A stretch of 64,000 nucleotides of DNA from Epiperipatus broadwayi (lineage: Eukaryota > Onychophora > Udeonychophora > Euonychophora > Peripatidae). How positions within the stretch are numbered: position 1 is the first letter of the stretch; every line of letters begins with the position of its first letter. Shown one piece after another: positions 1-11,879 of the stretch. The translations under genes and the position numbers were made by a program. Location: positions 4,180,682-4,244,681 of the forward strand of contig JAQFVV010012398.1 of the NCBI GenBank assembly GCA_028023455.1. Reading direction: 5' to 3'. The notes under the pieces are model-generated. The model had not been told where the DNA came from and did no database searches. It saw only the letters and a program-made list of their open reading frames with translations.

Positions 1-447
1 AGAGTATGTTTGCCTGGAGCTAGAATTAGGGATGTAGCAGATAAAGTAAAAAAGCAAGGTGGTAGAGATGTGTATGTTATGGTGGGGACTAATAATTTAT
101 CAGAACCATCAGAGAGAATAATGGATGAGTATGTAGATTTGATAAGTAATTTGACTATGGTTAAAGGAAGAGTAGGAGTAGTTGGATTATTACCAAGATT
201 TGATCAAAGATATTTGTTAAATAGGACATGTTCTATAAATGAGAGATTGAAAAAATTGTGTGAGAGAAATAATGTTATGTTTGTGGATGTGTGGGATTGT
301 TTTATTGGAAAGAGAGAGTTATATAGTAAAGATGGGTTGCATTTAGGAAAACAAGGAAGTGAAGTTTTAGGGAGTTTGATTTATAAAGAATTTTTTCCGG
401 GGAAAGTTATAAAGAGGGGGGGGGATTTTAAATTGCAATATTATTAA
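1..447 (+). CDS. LINE ORF1 esterase (SGNH/GDSL-like) domain, C-terminal part
   Basis: The frame is open from the first base, so the protein starts outside the window; about 148 residues are visible. It reads as an SGNH hydrolase fold: LPGARIRD near the left edge, the block VYVMVGTNNL (block-III-like GTNN), VGLLPRFD in the middle, and DGLHLGKQGSEVLG near the end, which carries the expected Asp-x-x-His catalytic pair. The nucleophile Ser block would lie upstream and is not visible. Esterase domains of this kind are known from ORF1 of CR1-type LINEs. The frame ends at a TAA 65 bases before the endonuclease frame. No stop interrupts it, unlike ORF2, so it is the best preserved part of this copy. 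Confidence 0.75.
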   Translation, partial: RVCLPGARIRDVADKVKKQGGRDVYVMVGTNNLSEPSERIMDEYVDLISNLTMVKGRVGVVGLLPRFDQRYLLNRTCSINERLKKLCERNNVMFVDVWDCFIGKRELYSKDGLHLGKQGSEVLGSLIYKEFFPGKVIKRGGDFKLQYY

Positions 448-514
448 AAAAAGAAAGGGTGGATGGAATATAAGAAATAAGCAAAAGGAATTTGATTTAA
501 ATATAAATATAGAT

Positions 515-1366
515 ATGAAGAAGGAATGGGTTTGTAAAATTAATGGTAAGAAAGTAATTTATAAATGTAATGGAGAAGAAAGAATTAAAAGAATTTATAA
601 AAGAGTAGTTAGGAAAGAAGAAATTGTTAAAATTGGGTTTTTGAATATGCAAGGTGGTAGGAGACCAGAAAAGTGGATGGAATTAAATAAAACAATTGAA
701 AATAAAGAGCTTGATGTATGTATTAGCAATAGTGGAAACACATCTAAGTGAAGAAGAACCTATTTTGAAACAGTTGGTATGGCAGGGTATAAATAGAAAA
801 GAAAAAGAAAAAAGAGATGGTGGTATAGATGTTATATCAAAAAAATATTTAAATATTGTTAAATGTCAAGAACATTTGTGGCTTGAAATAAGGTTGGGTA
901 GTCAAGAATGGATGGTGGCTATAGTTTATATAGCCACTGGAGATAGTCAAATTATAATGGAAAGGAATAGTAACATATACAAAAGTCTAGTTAAGATATA
1001 CAAAGTTTTAAATAAAAGAGGAAGAGAATAATGGTTATAGGGGATATGAATGGACATATTAAAGAAATTGATGATGTAGATAATAAAAATGGACAGCTTT
1101 TGAAGGAATTTTGTCAGAAAGTGAATATTGGAAATTTATTAAATATTTATGAGGGACAATACACATGGTCTAGAAATAATATATTTCATACAATAGATTA
1201 TGTATTGGTAGAGAAAGAGGGAATAAATAAAATACAAAAAATTAAGGTGTTTGATAATGAAAAAAAAGTATATACTAGTGATCATAATTTCATTGTAATG
1301 GAAATGGTTAGTAATGTGATGGAGAATAGAAATAAAAGTAGAAATAATAGTGAAAGATGTGGATAG
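515..1366 (+). pseudogene. LINE ORF2 endonuclease (APE/EEP family), frameshifted
   Basis: Three overlapping pieces in two frames together give an exonuclease-endonuclease-phosphatase domain. Landmarks in order are IGFLNMQGGR (start-like N-terminal block), IVETHLSEEE (metal-binding Glu block), WMVAIVYIATGD, VIGDMNGH (Asp/Asn block), YTWSRNN, HTIDYVLV and TSDHNFIVME (the conserved Ser-Asp-His). The frame changes near 720-730 and changes back near 1018-1031; both are small indels, since the motifs continue in register across them. In a live element this domain nicks target DNA to prime reverse transcription. It follows ORF1 after a short gap and runs, through more stops (for example at 1364-1366), into the reverse transcriptase. 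It cannot make one protein as it stands. Confidence 0.8.
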
Positions 1367-1599
1367 AGAGTGAATGATAAGAATAAGTTGGAAGAGTATA
1401 AAATACAAGTTGAAGAAATTATGGAAGAGTGAGTTGGGGATGAGTATAAGGATTGATGTAAAGAAGTAGAAAAAGTGGCAAATAGGATTTTAGGTGAGAA
1501 TATTCAGAAGAATAAAAGTAATAAAAAAATGAGAATTAGTAAAAGTGTAAAAGAGAGGAAAGAAGCATGTAGAGAATATTAGTGTGCTATTAAGAATAA

Positions 1600-3682
1600 G
1601 GAAAATGAAAAATATATTAATGCTAAATGGGAAAAGTATTTAGAAAAAAAGAAGTTAGCTAAAATAGATAATTATAGAGAGAGAATGAAATTGAATAGTA
1701 AATTGTTGAAGGATATTAATAAAAGTGGAAGAGATGGGAGTAAAAAATTTTGGAATTATATTAAAAGAAGGAATGTAGGGGAAAGAGAGATAGTATTACT
1801 AGATGATGAGGGAATAGAGTGTAGCTCTAGAGAAGATTTAGAGATAATCTTAAATAGATATGTTATGAATATAGAAAAGATGTTAGATGTGAATGATAGA
1901 GTGATAGAAAACATAAAAGCATATAGTAATGGGAATATTACATTTTCAGAAAATGAATTGAATGAGGTAGAGAAGAATTTGAAAAGTGGAAAGGCAAGAA
2001 GTTTAGATAGATGGGCAGCAGAGATGGTAATGAATTTAGGATATAGGGCAAAAGTAAAGTTATTGTCCTGTTTTAATAAAATGGCATACAATAGAGTTTT
2101 CCCAAGTAGTTGGAGTAATACAAGAGTAAGATTATTATTTAAAGAAAACGGTAAGCGATAACATCAGTTTTATATAAAGTTTTTTCGTATATGGTGGCTA
2201 GAAGAGTTGTAAAATGGATGGAAGGGAATAATGTAGTGGGGAAAATACAATAAGGTTTTACATTAGATAGGCATATAGGAGACAGTTTATTTGCAGTTAT
2301 ACAACTTATGGATATAAGTAGGAATTCAGGTAAACAGTTATATATGAGTTTTATAGATATAGAGAAGGCATATGATAAATTATGGATAAGTTTAGCCAAT
2401 TTGGGAATGGATGAAGCTTTAATAGATATTATTAAGAAATTATATGAAAATAATTATTATATATATATCAATTAAAGAATATAGAATCAGTTAAAGTTAA
2501 AAATGGGGTGGGACTAAGGCAAGGATGCCCTATGTCACCTATTTTGTTTGTGTTGTATTTGAATGAAATGGAAAGAGCAATAGAAAGATGAGTATATATT
2601 TTGTCAGGTCTTTTTTTTGCGGATGATATATATTTGTGTGCAGAAAGAAGATATGGAAGTTATGCTGAGGATATGTGCAAGAGTGGGTAAAGAGATGGGG
2701 ATTAAATTTAGTGAAGAAAACTTAAATATAATGATGGTTAATACTGGGGAAAGAGAAGATGTAGAATTTTTATTGAGAGATATTAAGTTAAGTGTGGTGA
2801 ATAGATATAGTTATTTGGGAATTATTTTAAATAATCAGAAAAATTATTTGGATGAATGGGAGAAAAAATTGATAAATGAAGCAAAGAAAAGAAAGGGATA
2901 ATAAATATGATGTAGCTAGAATTACATGGAAAGGAGTTGCAGTAGCAGGGTTAACATATGGTAATGATGCATTTTATGTTAGTAAAGAGGTATTAAATTA
3001 CTTAGAAAAAGTTCAAAGGGAAGTAGGAAGATATGCATTGGATGCAAATGTATGGACAGCAAGGGAGGCAATTCAAGAAGAAATGGTATGGTCAAGTTTT
3101 CATATGAGAGCTGCAAAAAGTAAAATGAAAATGTTTGGTAGATTGCAGTTTATGGATAATAAAAGAATAGCCAAAATAGTATTTAATTGGGTTATGAGTA
3201 AAGGGCAGGTAACAAGATGGGTGAGAAAGGTAATGCGGTATGCAAAAGATTTGGATAAAGAATTTATATCAGTATATTTGTACAAAAGATGGGATGATTG
3301 TGTTAAGAGGATTGTTGAGTGTTATGGTAGTAAGGAATGGGATAAAAGAATAGATTTATTAATAAAGAATAGGGAGTTAGAGAGATGGAGAAATAGTATG
3401 GAGAGTAAAAAGAGTTTAAATATATATAGAAATAAACAAAATATTAGGTGTGAATTAATATATGATAATAGTAAGGAAAGTCGTTTATTATTTAAGGATC
3501 GAACGGGATCTTTAGCTACAAGAGAATATACATGTAAATGGAAAAATATGGGTGATTTATTTTGTAAATTGTGTAAGGAAGGAATAGAAAATATTAGGCA
3601 TTTGTTAATTGAATGTAAATGTTTGAAAACAGAAAGAGTACATATAATGAAATTATGGAAGAATAAATATGAAAAAAAGTGA
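1600..3682 (+). pseudogene. LINE ORF2 reverse transcriptase and CCHC C-terminus, frameshifted
   Basis: Fingers motifs are in 1685-2161 (KNLKSGKARSLDRWAAEM, then VFPSSWSNTRVRLLFKENG). The palm is in 2160-2640 with FIDIEKAYDKL (first catalytic Asp), LRQGCPMSPILF, and FFADDIYLC near 2615-2640 (catalytic Asp-Asp). The thumb has NRYSYLGIIL near 2800. The C-terminal region in 2876-3682 ends in a CCHC finger, CKLCKEGIENIRHLLIEC, with spacing C-x2-C-x8-H-x4-C, typical of the LINE zf-RVT region. Breaks seen: stops near 2253 and 2589 and frame changes near 2160, 2640 and 2880. The catalytic residues survive, but the chain does not. The same finger recurs at 40681-40740. Confidence 0.85.
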
Positions 3683-3925
3683 TTATACAAAGTGAATTAT
3701 TGGTTTTTATGCTGGGTTTGGGAAAAGATAAAGGGAATTTAGATATAAAGGCTATAGAGTTGAGAAAGATTATGTTGTGGAAATGGGATGGAGCAGAATA
3801 TGGGGAAACTTAGAGTGGGAAATGGAAAATTAAGTGGCTAACAGGTTTATCTGGGCATAATTGCTGAGATATTCTTGATTTCGTTTAAGGAGAAGCCACA
3901 GTACATCACATCACATCACATTTAA
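3683..3925 (+). repeat. LINE family A 3' UTR and CATCA tail
   Basis: After the RT stop the sequence keeps the family 3' end: the block around AGATATAAAGG, then CATAATTGCTGAGA, then TTCGTTTAAGGAGAAGCC, ending in tandem CATCA units. The same string is found at 62116-62305 and, more diverged, at 40850-41000. It is presumably the region read by the reverse transcriptase during target-primed insertion. Confidence 0.75.
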
Positions 3926-4545
3926 TTTTTCAACTGATAAAAGAGCAATTCTCTACTTTAGTATCATCTACCATAAGTTTAATTAATTAATGGTTATCAG
4001 ATGCTTTATTACATTTTAAATCCCTATCCTCAGATCAATGTTTGGAATTCAAAGCTGGGAATAATGCAGTCATACATCCAACAATTATTTTATGTAGATT
4101 TCAAATTTCAAAACCTTCGGCTGATTTAAATTTCAATTCTTAGCTTGAATGGTAAAATGGAGTTTAATATGATGGGTAGATTCACAGATGCATTACTTCC
4201 AACTTTGAATCTCAGGTCTCATTAATAAATGCAAAAACTATAAAACAGTCAGAGGATAGAAATGTAAAGTGCAATAAAGCATTTAGTAATCATAATTTTC
4301 TCAAGGTTCCAGTAGATGGCATTAAAGTAAAGAGCTGTTTTTATCTGCACAATTATATTATAGTCCTTACTATGTAAATATAATTATGTATAAATGTACA
4401 TACACACACACATATATATATATAAATGTCTCTGTTTATGGAGATATTATCTGAAAAAAATAATAAGTGTAACACGAATACAAGTAAATTGAATAGAGAG
4501 ATAAAGAAGCAAGATATGATTAAATAAAAAATAATAACAGTATAC
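3926..4545. other. MGLL intron sequence, no gene seen
   Basis: AT-rich sequence on the 3' side of the MGLL exon (minus strand). I looked for the next lipase exon, which should start with the Gly of the GHSMG motif, and did not find it here. A CA/TA microsatellite lies near 4395-4425. Confidence 0.6.
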
Positions 4546-4682
4546 CATGGAATGACCAATTATGAATAGTGGAATGCTGGGATATGTTTTTCTGACTTTG
4601 CTAATGTGAAGTAAAACATCTTGAACATAGGTATAAAAATCATCAATATGAACTCTATCTCCTTCACTTTGACCATGACCAA
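4546..4682 (-). CDS. MGLL: Monoglyceride lipase (MGLL-like), internal exon with nucleophile serine
   Basis: This minus-strand exon has an acceptor CTATTAG just above 4682 and a donor GTATAC just below 4546. It begins with two bases (TT) that complete a Val codon from the upstream exon, then encodes 45 residues: GHGQSEGDRV, a middle like DDFYTYVQDVLLHI, and a final IGHSM. It matches the alpha/beta-hydrolase monoglyceride lipase, where HDHVGHGQSEG is followed about 40 residues later by the nucleophile motif GHSMG. The Ser and Met are the last codons here; the next Gly must be in an exon outside the window. The enzyme hydrolyses monoacylglycerols to fatty acid and glycerol, in animals including the endocannabinoid 2-AG. 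Splice phase is 0 at the 3' side. The frame is intact, so this looks like a live gene. Confidence 0.92.
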
Positions 4683-4689
4683 CTAATAG

Positions 4690-7600
4690 GAAATAAAATT
4701 ATATATTTACTACAAGCATATGCATACAAGAACATACACTAATTTTCAACACTTATGAATTAACATAATGAAAAAGAGGTAAAACAGTACAATAAAATAA
4801 AATATAGAAATAAGATTGTCTCATGGACTATAACTATGATAGAGTATATATGCATATATATTTAAAGTTTAAAAGAAATGAAAATAGGTAAAAGTTACTT
4901 GTATAAATAGTTAAATTAAGATCTAGAATGATATAAACAATAATTAAATAATAACAATTCTTAATATTTTAAAATATTAAAAAAATATTTAGCATTAAAT
5001 CGATTATTTGTAATTAATTCATTTTTAAATCTGATAAAAATCTAAATTTTGTTGTAGCAAAATTAAATAGTTTTGAAATCAAAGATGTTTATTTCAATAT
5101 TTTTCTAGAAATAGTATATTGAATTTTTATGCATCTATTGCAGATGGAATTTTCACAATAAAAAATAAATAAATATTAAGTGTTCCATTAAGCTAACATA
5201 ATAAAGTCAATAAAATGTAATACACTTCAGAATACAATGAACACTTCTGGGAGAATTTACAAGTAATCATCATCAATTTGCACAAACAATTTTGACTTCT
5301 TCATTGCAATGATCATTAAAAAAATTTAGAATGTCTTTTTTAATAACATCAACTTTTTTTTTTTAAATGGCAACCATTTTTAAGTCTGATGATGTCATAA
5401 AATAATAACTCCATTAAAACTATATCATCTGAGGATAATATAGTGACATTTAAGATAAAAAAAATGCACAGTATAGGGCTTGTTTACTATATGGTATACA
5501 TATTAGGTTTTGAATGTTTTCATCCAGTATTTTTGAAAGGATAATCAGTGCTTTCATTTATGGTATATCCAAAGTGAAGATTATTGTTAATGATTACAAA
5601 AGCAAAAAAAAATACCAGTTTCATTCAGTACAATTCTTTGAACATATATAATAACAAAGTATATTAATAATAGATTTTTAAATGTGTATATGAAGTTAAA
5701 TATATTCTCTCAATCAATTTTCAATTCAAATTTTTATATTATTTTGCTTGCAACTAAAATACAATTTTCAAAATTTTTAAATAATCATTGATATTGTAAG
5801 TTATTTTGAAGGAAAAAAAAAGAAAAGAAAAATGACTTTGTGCATTATGCAGTTAATAATCAACTTTATATGATCAAAGATTATTCAACATAAGTTAAAA
5901 ACATAATTTATTTGCTCAATTTTAGATCAATAATCTTATAATCTGTTTCTGATATATTCAAGATAATAGCAATTTTTATTGTAAACATAAAAAATACAAT
6001 ATCAGCAAACAAACAAAAAATCAATAAAGATTTAATTATTTTCATTATTAAAACTCAGCAACCAATTACATTTTTGAATCTAATTTTTATTTAATTTCAA
6101 CTGAATTTATATAAAATAAATAAATTTGTAAATCACTGCTTTAAAACAAATTAACAGCATTGCATAAAAAAACTACTAGTTAGATGTTACAAAAATAAAA
6201 AAAAACTTTAATAGAACAAAGTGCACGATAAAATTTAAAATATATGTTTTATTTTAATTTAAGAATTGTAATTCTCTGATTACATAAGAAGCAAAATGGA
6301 TTTTTATTTATTTTCTTGAAAACATTATTATTTATTATACAAATTGTAGCATATTTAGCTCTATGCAAACTCTTTTATTTCATTAATTATAAAAATAATG
6401 TTCTAATTATTAATATGAAAACATTGCTGTACAATTTAGTTTATTTCAACATAATAATTATTTATTAATTTTTAATTGTTAATAAAAAAATTATAATGCA
6501 TTTTTTAAAAAAAATTATAGCTACTGAAATATTTTTAGTATTTCTTTTACTAATAATATGCCTAGTAAATTTTTATTCTTTAATTATGTTTATTTTTCTA
6601 ATCAAATTTTTATATATTTTGAATTTAAGATAAATTAATTTTTTCCCCATAGGAATTTGTTGAAATTTCTTATTTTTTGTGAAATAATTTTGATTTATGA
6701 GGCACTTTTAAAAACCAATTGATTTTGCTGTCTGGGGTAAAGATGTAATTATAAAAAATAAATAATTTAAATATTTTTAAACTTATTAATTTTAAATTTA
6801 TTCATAAATTGCATACTTTAGTATGTTACTTTTAAAATTACAACATTTTTAAGGTTTTAGAATTAATGTATATCTAATTATAAAAGAATATATCAGCCAT
6901 TACTATTTTTGATATAAAAATGACAATCTTTCAAACAATCAGTAGAATCCATCATTTAACTAAAACTTTGTTTAGAGGGTATTTTTTTCAACAAAATAAA
7001 TATTACTTTTGATACTAACTTTCAAATATTTATTTAAATAATAATACCATATTACTTCAAATATAACATACTTATTCCAAGTTTTGGATCTATAAAAGAG
7101 AGGTCCATCTTAAGTCGGAAACAAAAAATTTTAACATCTTATTTCTATGGAACTTTGCTTTATGCTATACATGCACATAATATTACGGTCATTACCTGTA
7201 TGGAATAGCATGTTAAATCTTTTTTAATCAATATTTTTTTGGATTAATTTCGTAAACAGCTTTAACTTTCTCTCACATTGCTACTTTTAACATTATTTTG
7301 CTGATTTTACCATTATTTTATTAAGAAAATTCTATCAAATAGCTTTTATAATTTTTTTACAACTAACAAATCAATATGACAATGAAATATGAACCTTCAT
7401 TCCAAGGTGCTGATTGGTTGTTTCTCATTATAATACAAAGAGCTTTGATTTTCAAAATGAAAACTTATGTTTTAGAATCTTTTAACAGTATTTTGTCAAT
7501 TTTGACAGATCCAATATCTTCATTTTAATTTTCAAAGTGAAAACATATATTTTAGAATCTTTTAACATTATTTTGGTAATTTTACTTTTATTTTATTGAA

Positions 7601-10565
7601 AAAACTCTATTGAATAATCTCAACATTAAATCTATTTAATGATTAAAGTTTAGCAATAAAACATAAATAGTATAATAAGATTTAATATAAACATCTTTCT
7701 TTGTTTAATGTGGCATTCTTAAAAATATAATATAGTTGAATATTGTGACAATATCAAGTATATCTCTCATTGGTGTTGTATCTTTTAAAAATAATTATCA
7801 ATTATCATATCTTCTATGATAATGATAATAATAATATACTTTGTTACTTAATCAAATATAATAAAAATAATATCTAAATAATCTTTAAGGATCACATGCC
7901 AAATAAGTAATATTTCAAATTATTAATTTCTGTGAATCATGCATGTAGAATGAAAAATCAAATAAGCACCACGCAGATAAATCACAACTTGACTAAGATA
8001 AGTTTTAAAAACAACAGTTAATAAATTTATTTATAAATTAAACAATATTATACTATTACAATAACGTAATAAAAAAATATTTACAAAAAAATATAAGAAT
8101 TGATATTACTTAATATTAAAAAAATATATATTTACAGTAAATCTTATCAATAAATAACAAGAAATAAAATAAAGTAACCTTCACTCTGGCCATTTCAAAT
8201 AAAATGAAACTTATAACAGTAATGACAATATGCAATCATTATTCAGTAAAATAATATTCTATTATTTTGTGTTGGGAACAGTTACAATAAATTTCGTAAT
8301 TTCTAAAAAAAAACTTAATATTACACTTATACTGTTATAAAATATACTTCTTATGATGTAGTGCATCAATATTAGTTTATATTCAAAATACACTTCTTAA
8401 AATTCAACAAATAAAATATTCCAAAAAATTATTAAAGACTTTCTTTGCAGTTTAGCAAAGTAACATCCTAATATTTGAATATCAGAAAATTTTAAATAAA
8501 AATATGAATATTTCCCTCTATAAAAAATTAACTATTATGCAAAAATATTTAAGAGATAATTTCATAAATTTTTGTACCTTAAATAGGTTTAAATTATTTA
8601 TAATAAAATTTAAAGAACTATCAATAAATTATATTGCTTGATGTTTACATTTCTTTCATTTTTATACTTTTACATTCAACATATCCAGAAATCATTTTCA
8701 CTATTCTCAATTTCATTTTGATTTGAATATGCATCTGTTTGAGCTAGGTGATCTCTAATACTTGTATGAGTATCGATTATTCTTTTCTTATGTTATATAC
8801 TATGACAATCATCAAATATCTCAAGATCATTTGCAAAAGAAATTTCTATATACGTCATCTTGCCCTCTCACAAAATTATTAACTTCAAACAGTTTAGTCA
8901 ATATTTTACCAACTTATAAAACTATCTTCTATGATGTTTCCTGTAGTGATAGATAGCAATTAAAGTGTAGGGATGGAATAATAACAAGAATGACTCAAAA
9001 GAGTAAGATAATATCATCATGAATATAGTGCAAATCATAATAAGTCCATATTCAGGTCATGATTCTATTATAGCACTTGTTGACGATAAGAAAATTCAAC
9101 TGTCCATGGAAAATGATATATAGCCCTATGTTATCTGTATATTTTAATTACTTTAAAGTATGAAAATGTAGTTCACATATAACAGATTTCAACACATCCC
9201 TAATATGTAGGATTTCATATGAATATTACTCTCCCAATCACCATCCTATATCTTCCACACCGAATACCTCACTTAACATTGTAAAATATATAAACAGCAT
9301 TCTAAAATAATTTCCAAAACAATATTAAAGAAACAACAAAGATCTAAATTCATGTCAAGATGGTTTTTTTTAAAAAAAATTTCATTCACAAATGATCTTA
9401 ATAAAATGTATATCAGTACAATACATTTATTTATTTGCTATTATATAATTTAGAGATCAGTATTAGATGTTTCTCTGTATTTCAACAGACAACATTCATA
9501 AAGATAAAACATTAATAAGTTAAAGATGTTATCTAATGTATGCATATTCAAGCATTCACATTACATTCATCAATGATTTTTTTTTTGTAAAAAATACACA
9601 CAATGATAATTTCTATTGATGGCTCATTCCACTGTTTAATCTTAAATTCAAATAATATGAAATTCTAATTAAGATATATCATTTTTAAAAATAAAACAAA
9701 ATATTAAGCAAAAATGTAATCTAAATAATAAAAAGAAATTACCAATGATCTCAACTATCATTAAGATCATTCACAGTAATCAGCTTCTTGGACCATACAT
9801 TAAAAAAAAAACAATTACGATTGTAATCTACCTTGTTCAAAAAAATTACTTTCTGAATACCCATTTTTATTATTTAATATTCTTATAATAATAAAATTAA
9901 TATATTTCAAGATTAAATTTAAAATATAACAAAAGGTTAGTTTCAACATTTTTTAAAAAAAAGTAATATTCTAAATATTAACGTTAGACTTAATATAAAA
10001 AAAAGTTAAATTTTAAAGTTATAGAAAGATTTTTTTTTTGCTCCCCTCCTGCTAGTAAGTTGAATGCTTGTCAGGAATCATTCACTTATCTAGTTACAGG
10101 AAAAGCTTTGTGCATGATCATACTCCTATCTTGGTGCCATTAAAAAAAATGCAGAAGTAATAATATAAAATCCATTAAAATCCAAGAATATTAATGATCC
10201 CTAAAAGAAAAAATGTTATTTCAGTCCTTTCTGAAAATTTCTATCCAGGCATTTAATATCTTCGTAGAATAATAATTCAAAATCAATTTTATATGACATA
10301 TTTTCTTACATATGTTTCTTGGTTTCAGCCATTGTGTGTAGTAGATATATTACTATAAATATAAGTAATATTTGCATTTTTCATCAGTCAAAAACATTAA
10401 TACAAACATTATATAATATAATGCTATTTATTTAATACATTTATCAGCAGACATGTAGTTTATGAATTAAAATAAATATATCTTTCTTTAAAAGGTTTTT
10501 CAATTTTTATCTTTTTAATAAAAAAAAAAGTGTGTATCTTTTCACTAAATATTTTTCTTTTCCAG
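4690..10565. other. AT-rich intron sequence without recognisable features
   Basis: Nearly 6 kb of AT-rich sequence with runs of A and T. I found no coding motif, no terminal repeats and no RNA gene. A near-repeat of about 70 bp (the TTTTAGAATCTTTTAACA block at about 7470 and 7550) suggests a small local duplication. Old, fully decayed transposons cannot be ruled out. Confidence 0.5.
7440..7600. repeat. Short imperfect tandem duplication, about 80 bp spacing
   Basis: The block TTCAAAATGAAAACTTATG followed by TTTTAGAATCTTTTAACAG appears near 7451-7490 and again near 7530-7570 with a few changes. Spacing is about 80 bases. It has no coding content. Confidence 0.5.
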
Positions 10566-11875
10566 GATATATCATTCAAAGCATTTAATATCTGATATAA
10601 TTTTAACATTGGATTTTCACCATTCAAGGGAACAAGCTGGATTTAAAAGTGGTTTTAGTACAGTAGATCATATCCAGGTATTGAGAGAATTTATAGAAAG
10701 GACAAATGAATATGAGTTGCCATTATGCTTTGGATTTGTAGATTATGAAAAGGCATTTGATTCTATAAACATTTCTTCAGTGATTAAAGCATTGGATCAT
10801 CAAGGTATAGATCCAGGACATTGTCATATTTTGAAGAATATTTATAAAAATGCATCAGCAACAATTAGATTAGATTACATAATGATACTGGGAAAATCAA
10901 CACTGAGAAGAGTGTAAGACAGGGTGACTCCATATCTCCAAAACTTTTTGCAGCACTGCTGCAAAAAGTATTTTGTGGATTAAAATGGGAAGCTAAAGGA
11001 GTGAAAGTAAATGGAGATTATTTAAGTCATTTAGATTTTGCAGATGATGTAGTTGTTTTTGCAAATAATGCTTTAGAGCTGCAGAAAATGTTGCAGGAGT
11101 TATCAGATAAAAGTAGGACTAAAGATAAATGTTAAAAAGACTAAAGTAATGTTGAATGGATTTTCTCAAAATATGAAAATAAAGATTGGTTATGATGAGT
11201 TAGAGGAAGTTAACAATTACAAATACCTTGGTCAGATTATTAATACAGATGGAAATATAATGGATGAAATTAATCATAGAATTAAACTTGGTTGGAGTGC
11301 TTTTGGTAGAAAAAACTTAATACTAAAAAAAAATATGCCTATGTGTTTGAAAAAGAACGTTTTTATGGTAGAAATAACTTGATACTAAAAGGAAATATGC
11401 CTATGTGTTTAAAAATGAAGGTTTTTAATAAATCTGTTTTAACGGTTCTTACTTATAAATTTGAGACTTGAACACTTAATAGAAGAGCAATACAAAGACT
11501 TTAGACCACTCAAAGAAGTATGGAGAGATGCATTTTGGGAATAACAAGAAGAGATCAAAAACATAATATATGGGTAAGAGAACAAACAGATGTTATTGAC
11601 CTCATTGAAAAAATTAAAAGACTGAAGTGGAGTTGAGCTAGACATATTGCTAGAAGAGATGATAATAGATGGACAATTGAAATCTTAAATTGATTCCAAG
11701 AGATTGTAAAAGACCCAGAAAGAGACCACATGTGAAATGGATGGATGAAATAAGAAAGTGTGCAGGGGTGATGTGGAGAAGAGAAGCTAAAGATCGGAGA
11801 AGATAGATTGATCTTGGAGAGACCTTCATTCCATAGTGGAATGATAATGGTTGAGGATGATTATGATAATTTCAA
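10566..11875 (+). mobile_element. RTE-like LINE, 5'-truncated, with GAT-rich tail
   Basis: This copy begins inside the reverse transcriptase and runs to a 3' end rich in GAT/ATG units (about 11845-11875), the tail type usual for RTE elements. The coding order is RT palm, thumb (YLGQIINTDG near 11228) and then the basic C-terminal region ending RKCAGVMWRREAKD near 11755-11795. A second copy of the same 3' half lies at 26324-27210, inside an LTR, and confirms the 3' boundary. There are stops and frame changes, so it is dead. It lies on the plus strand, antisense to MGLL, inside its large intron. Confidence 0.8.
10609..11800 (+). pseudogene. RTE-like reverse transcriptase, frameshifted
   Basis: Motifs in order are REQAGFKSGFSTVDHIQVL (10627-10683), FVDYEKAFDS with the first catalytic Asp (10735-10765), a RQGD-SISPKLF block near 10918-10950 in a shifted frame, LDFADDVVVF with the catalytic Asp pair (11033-11062), NNYKYLGQII near 11213-11240, then a basic tail. 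Frame shifts lie near 10900 and 11120, and a roughly 65-bp tandem duplication near 11307-11430 repeats the block encoding NLILKKNMPMCLK. The downstream part (11560-11800) is interrupted by stops but keeps IEKIKRLKWS and the RKCAGVMWRREAKD end. In a live element this enzyme copies element RNA at the target site. Confidence 0.8.
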
Positions 11876-11879
11876 TCTT

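Larger units (their letters stand above)
1..3925 (+). mobile_element. CR1/L2-like non-LTR retrotransposon (LINE family A), 5' end beyond window
   Basis: Reading left to right, the parts come in the order expected of a CR1/L2-type LINE: an SGNH/GDSL-like esterase ORF1 (1-447), an apurinic-type endonuclease (515-1366), a reverse transcriptase (about 1600-2900), a C-terminal region with a CCHC finger (to 3682), then a short 3' UTR ending in CATCA repeats near 3900-3925. The coding part is broken by several frameshifts and stops, so the copy is dead. Two further 3'-end copies of the same family lie at about 40555-41000 and 62113-62306, which supports the 3' boundary. It is antisense to the MGLL gene and lies in the intron after its exon at 4546-4682. 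The clade is inferred from ORF1 type and domain order; Ingi or I-like relatives are not excluded. Confidence 0.85.

Noticed and set aside
1756-2091. Minus frame of 111 residues
   Set aside because: Antisense of the LINE reverse transcriptase with its Lys/Glu-rich plus-strand codons.
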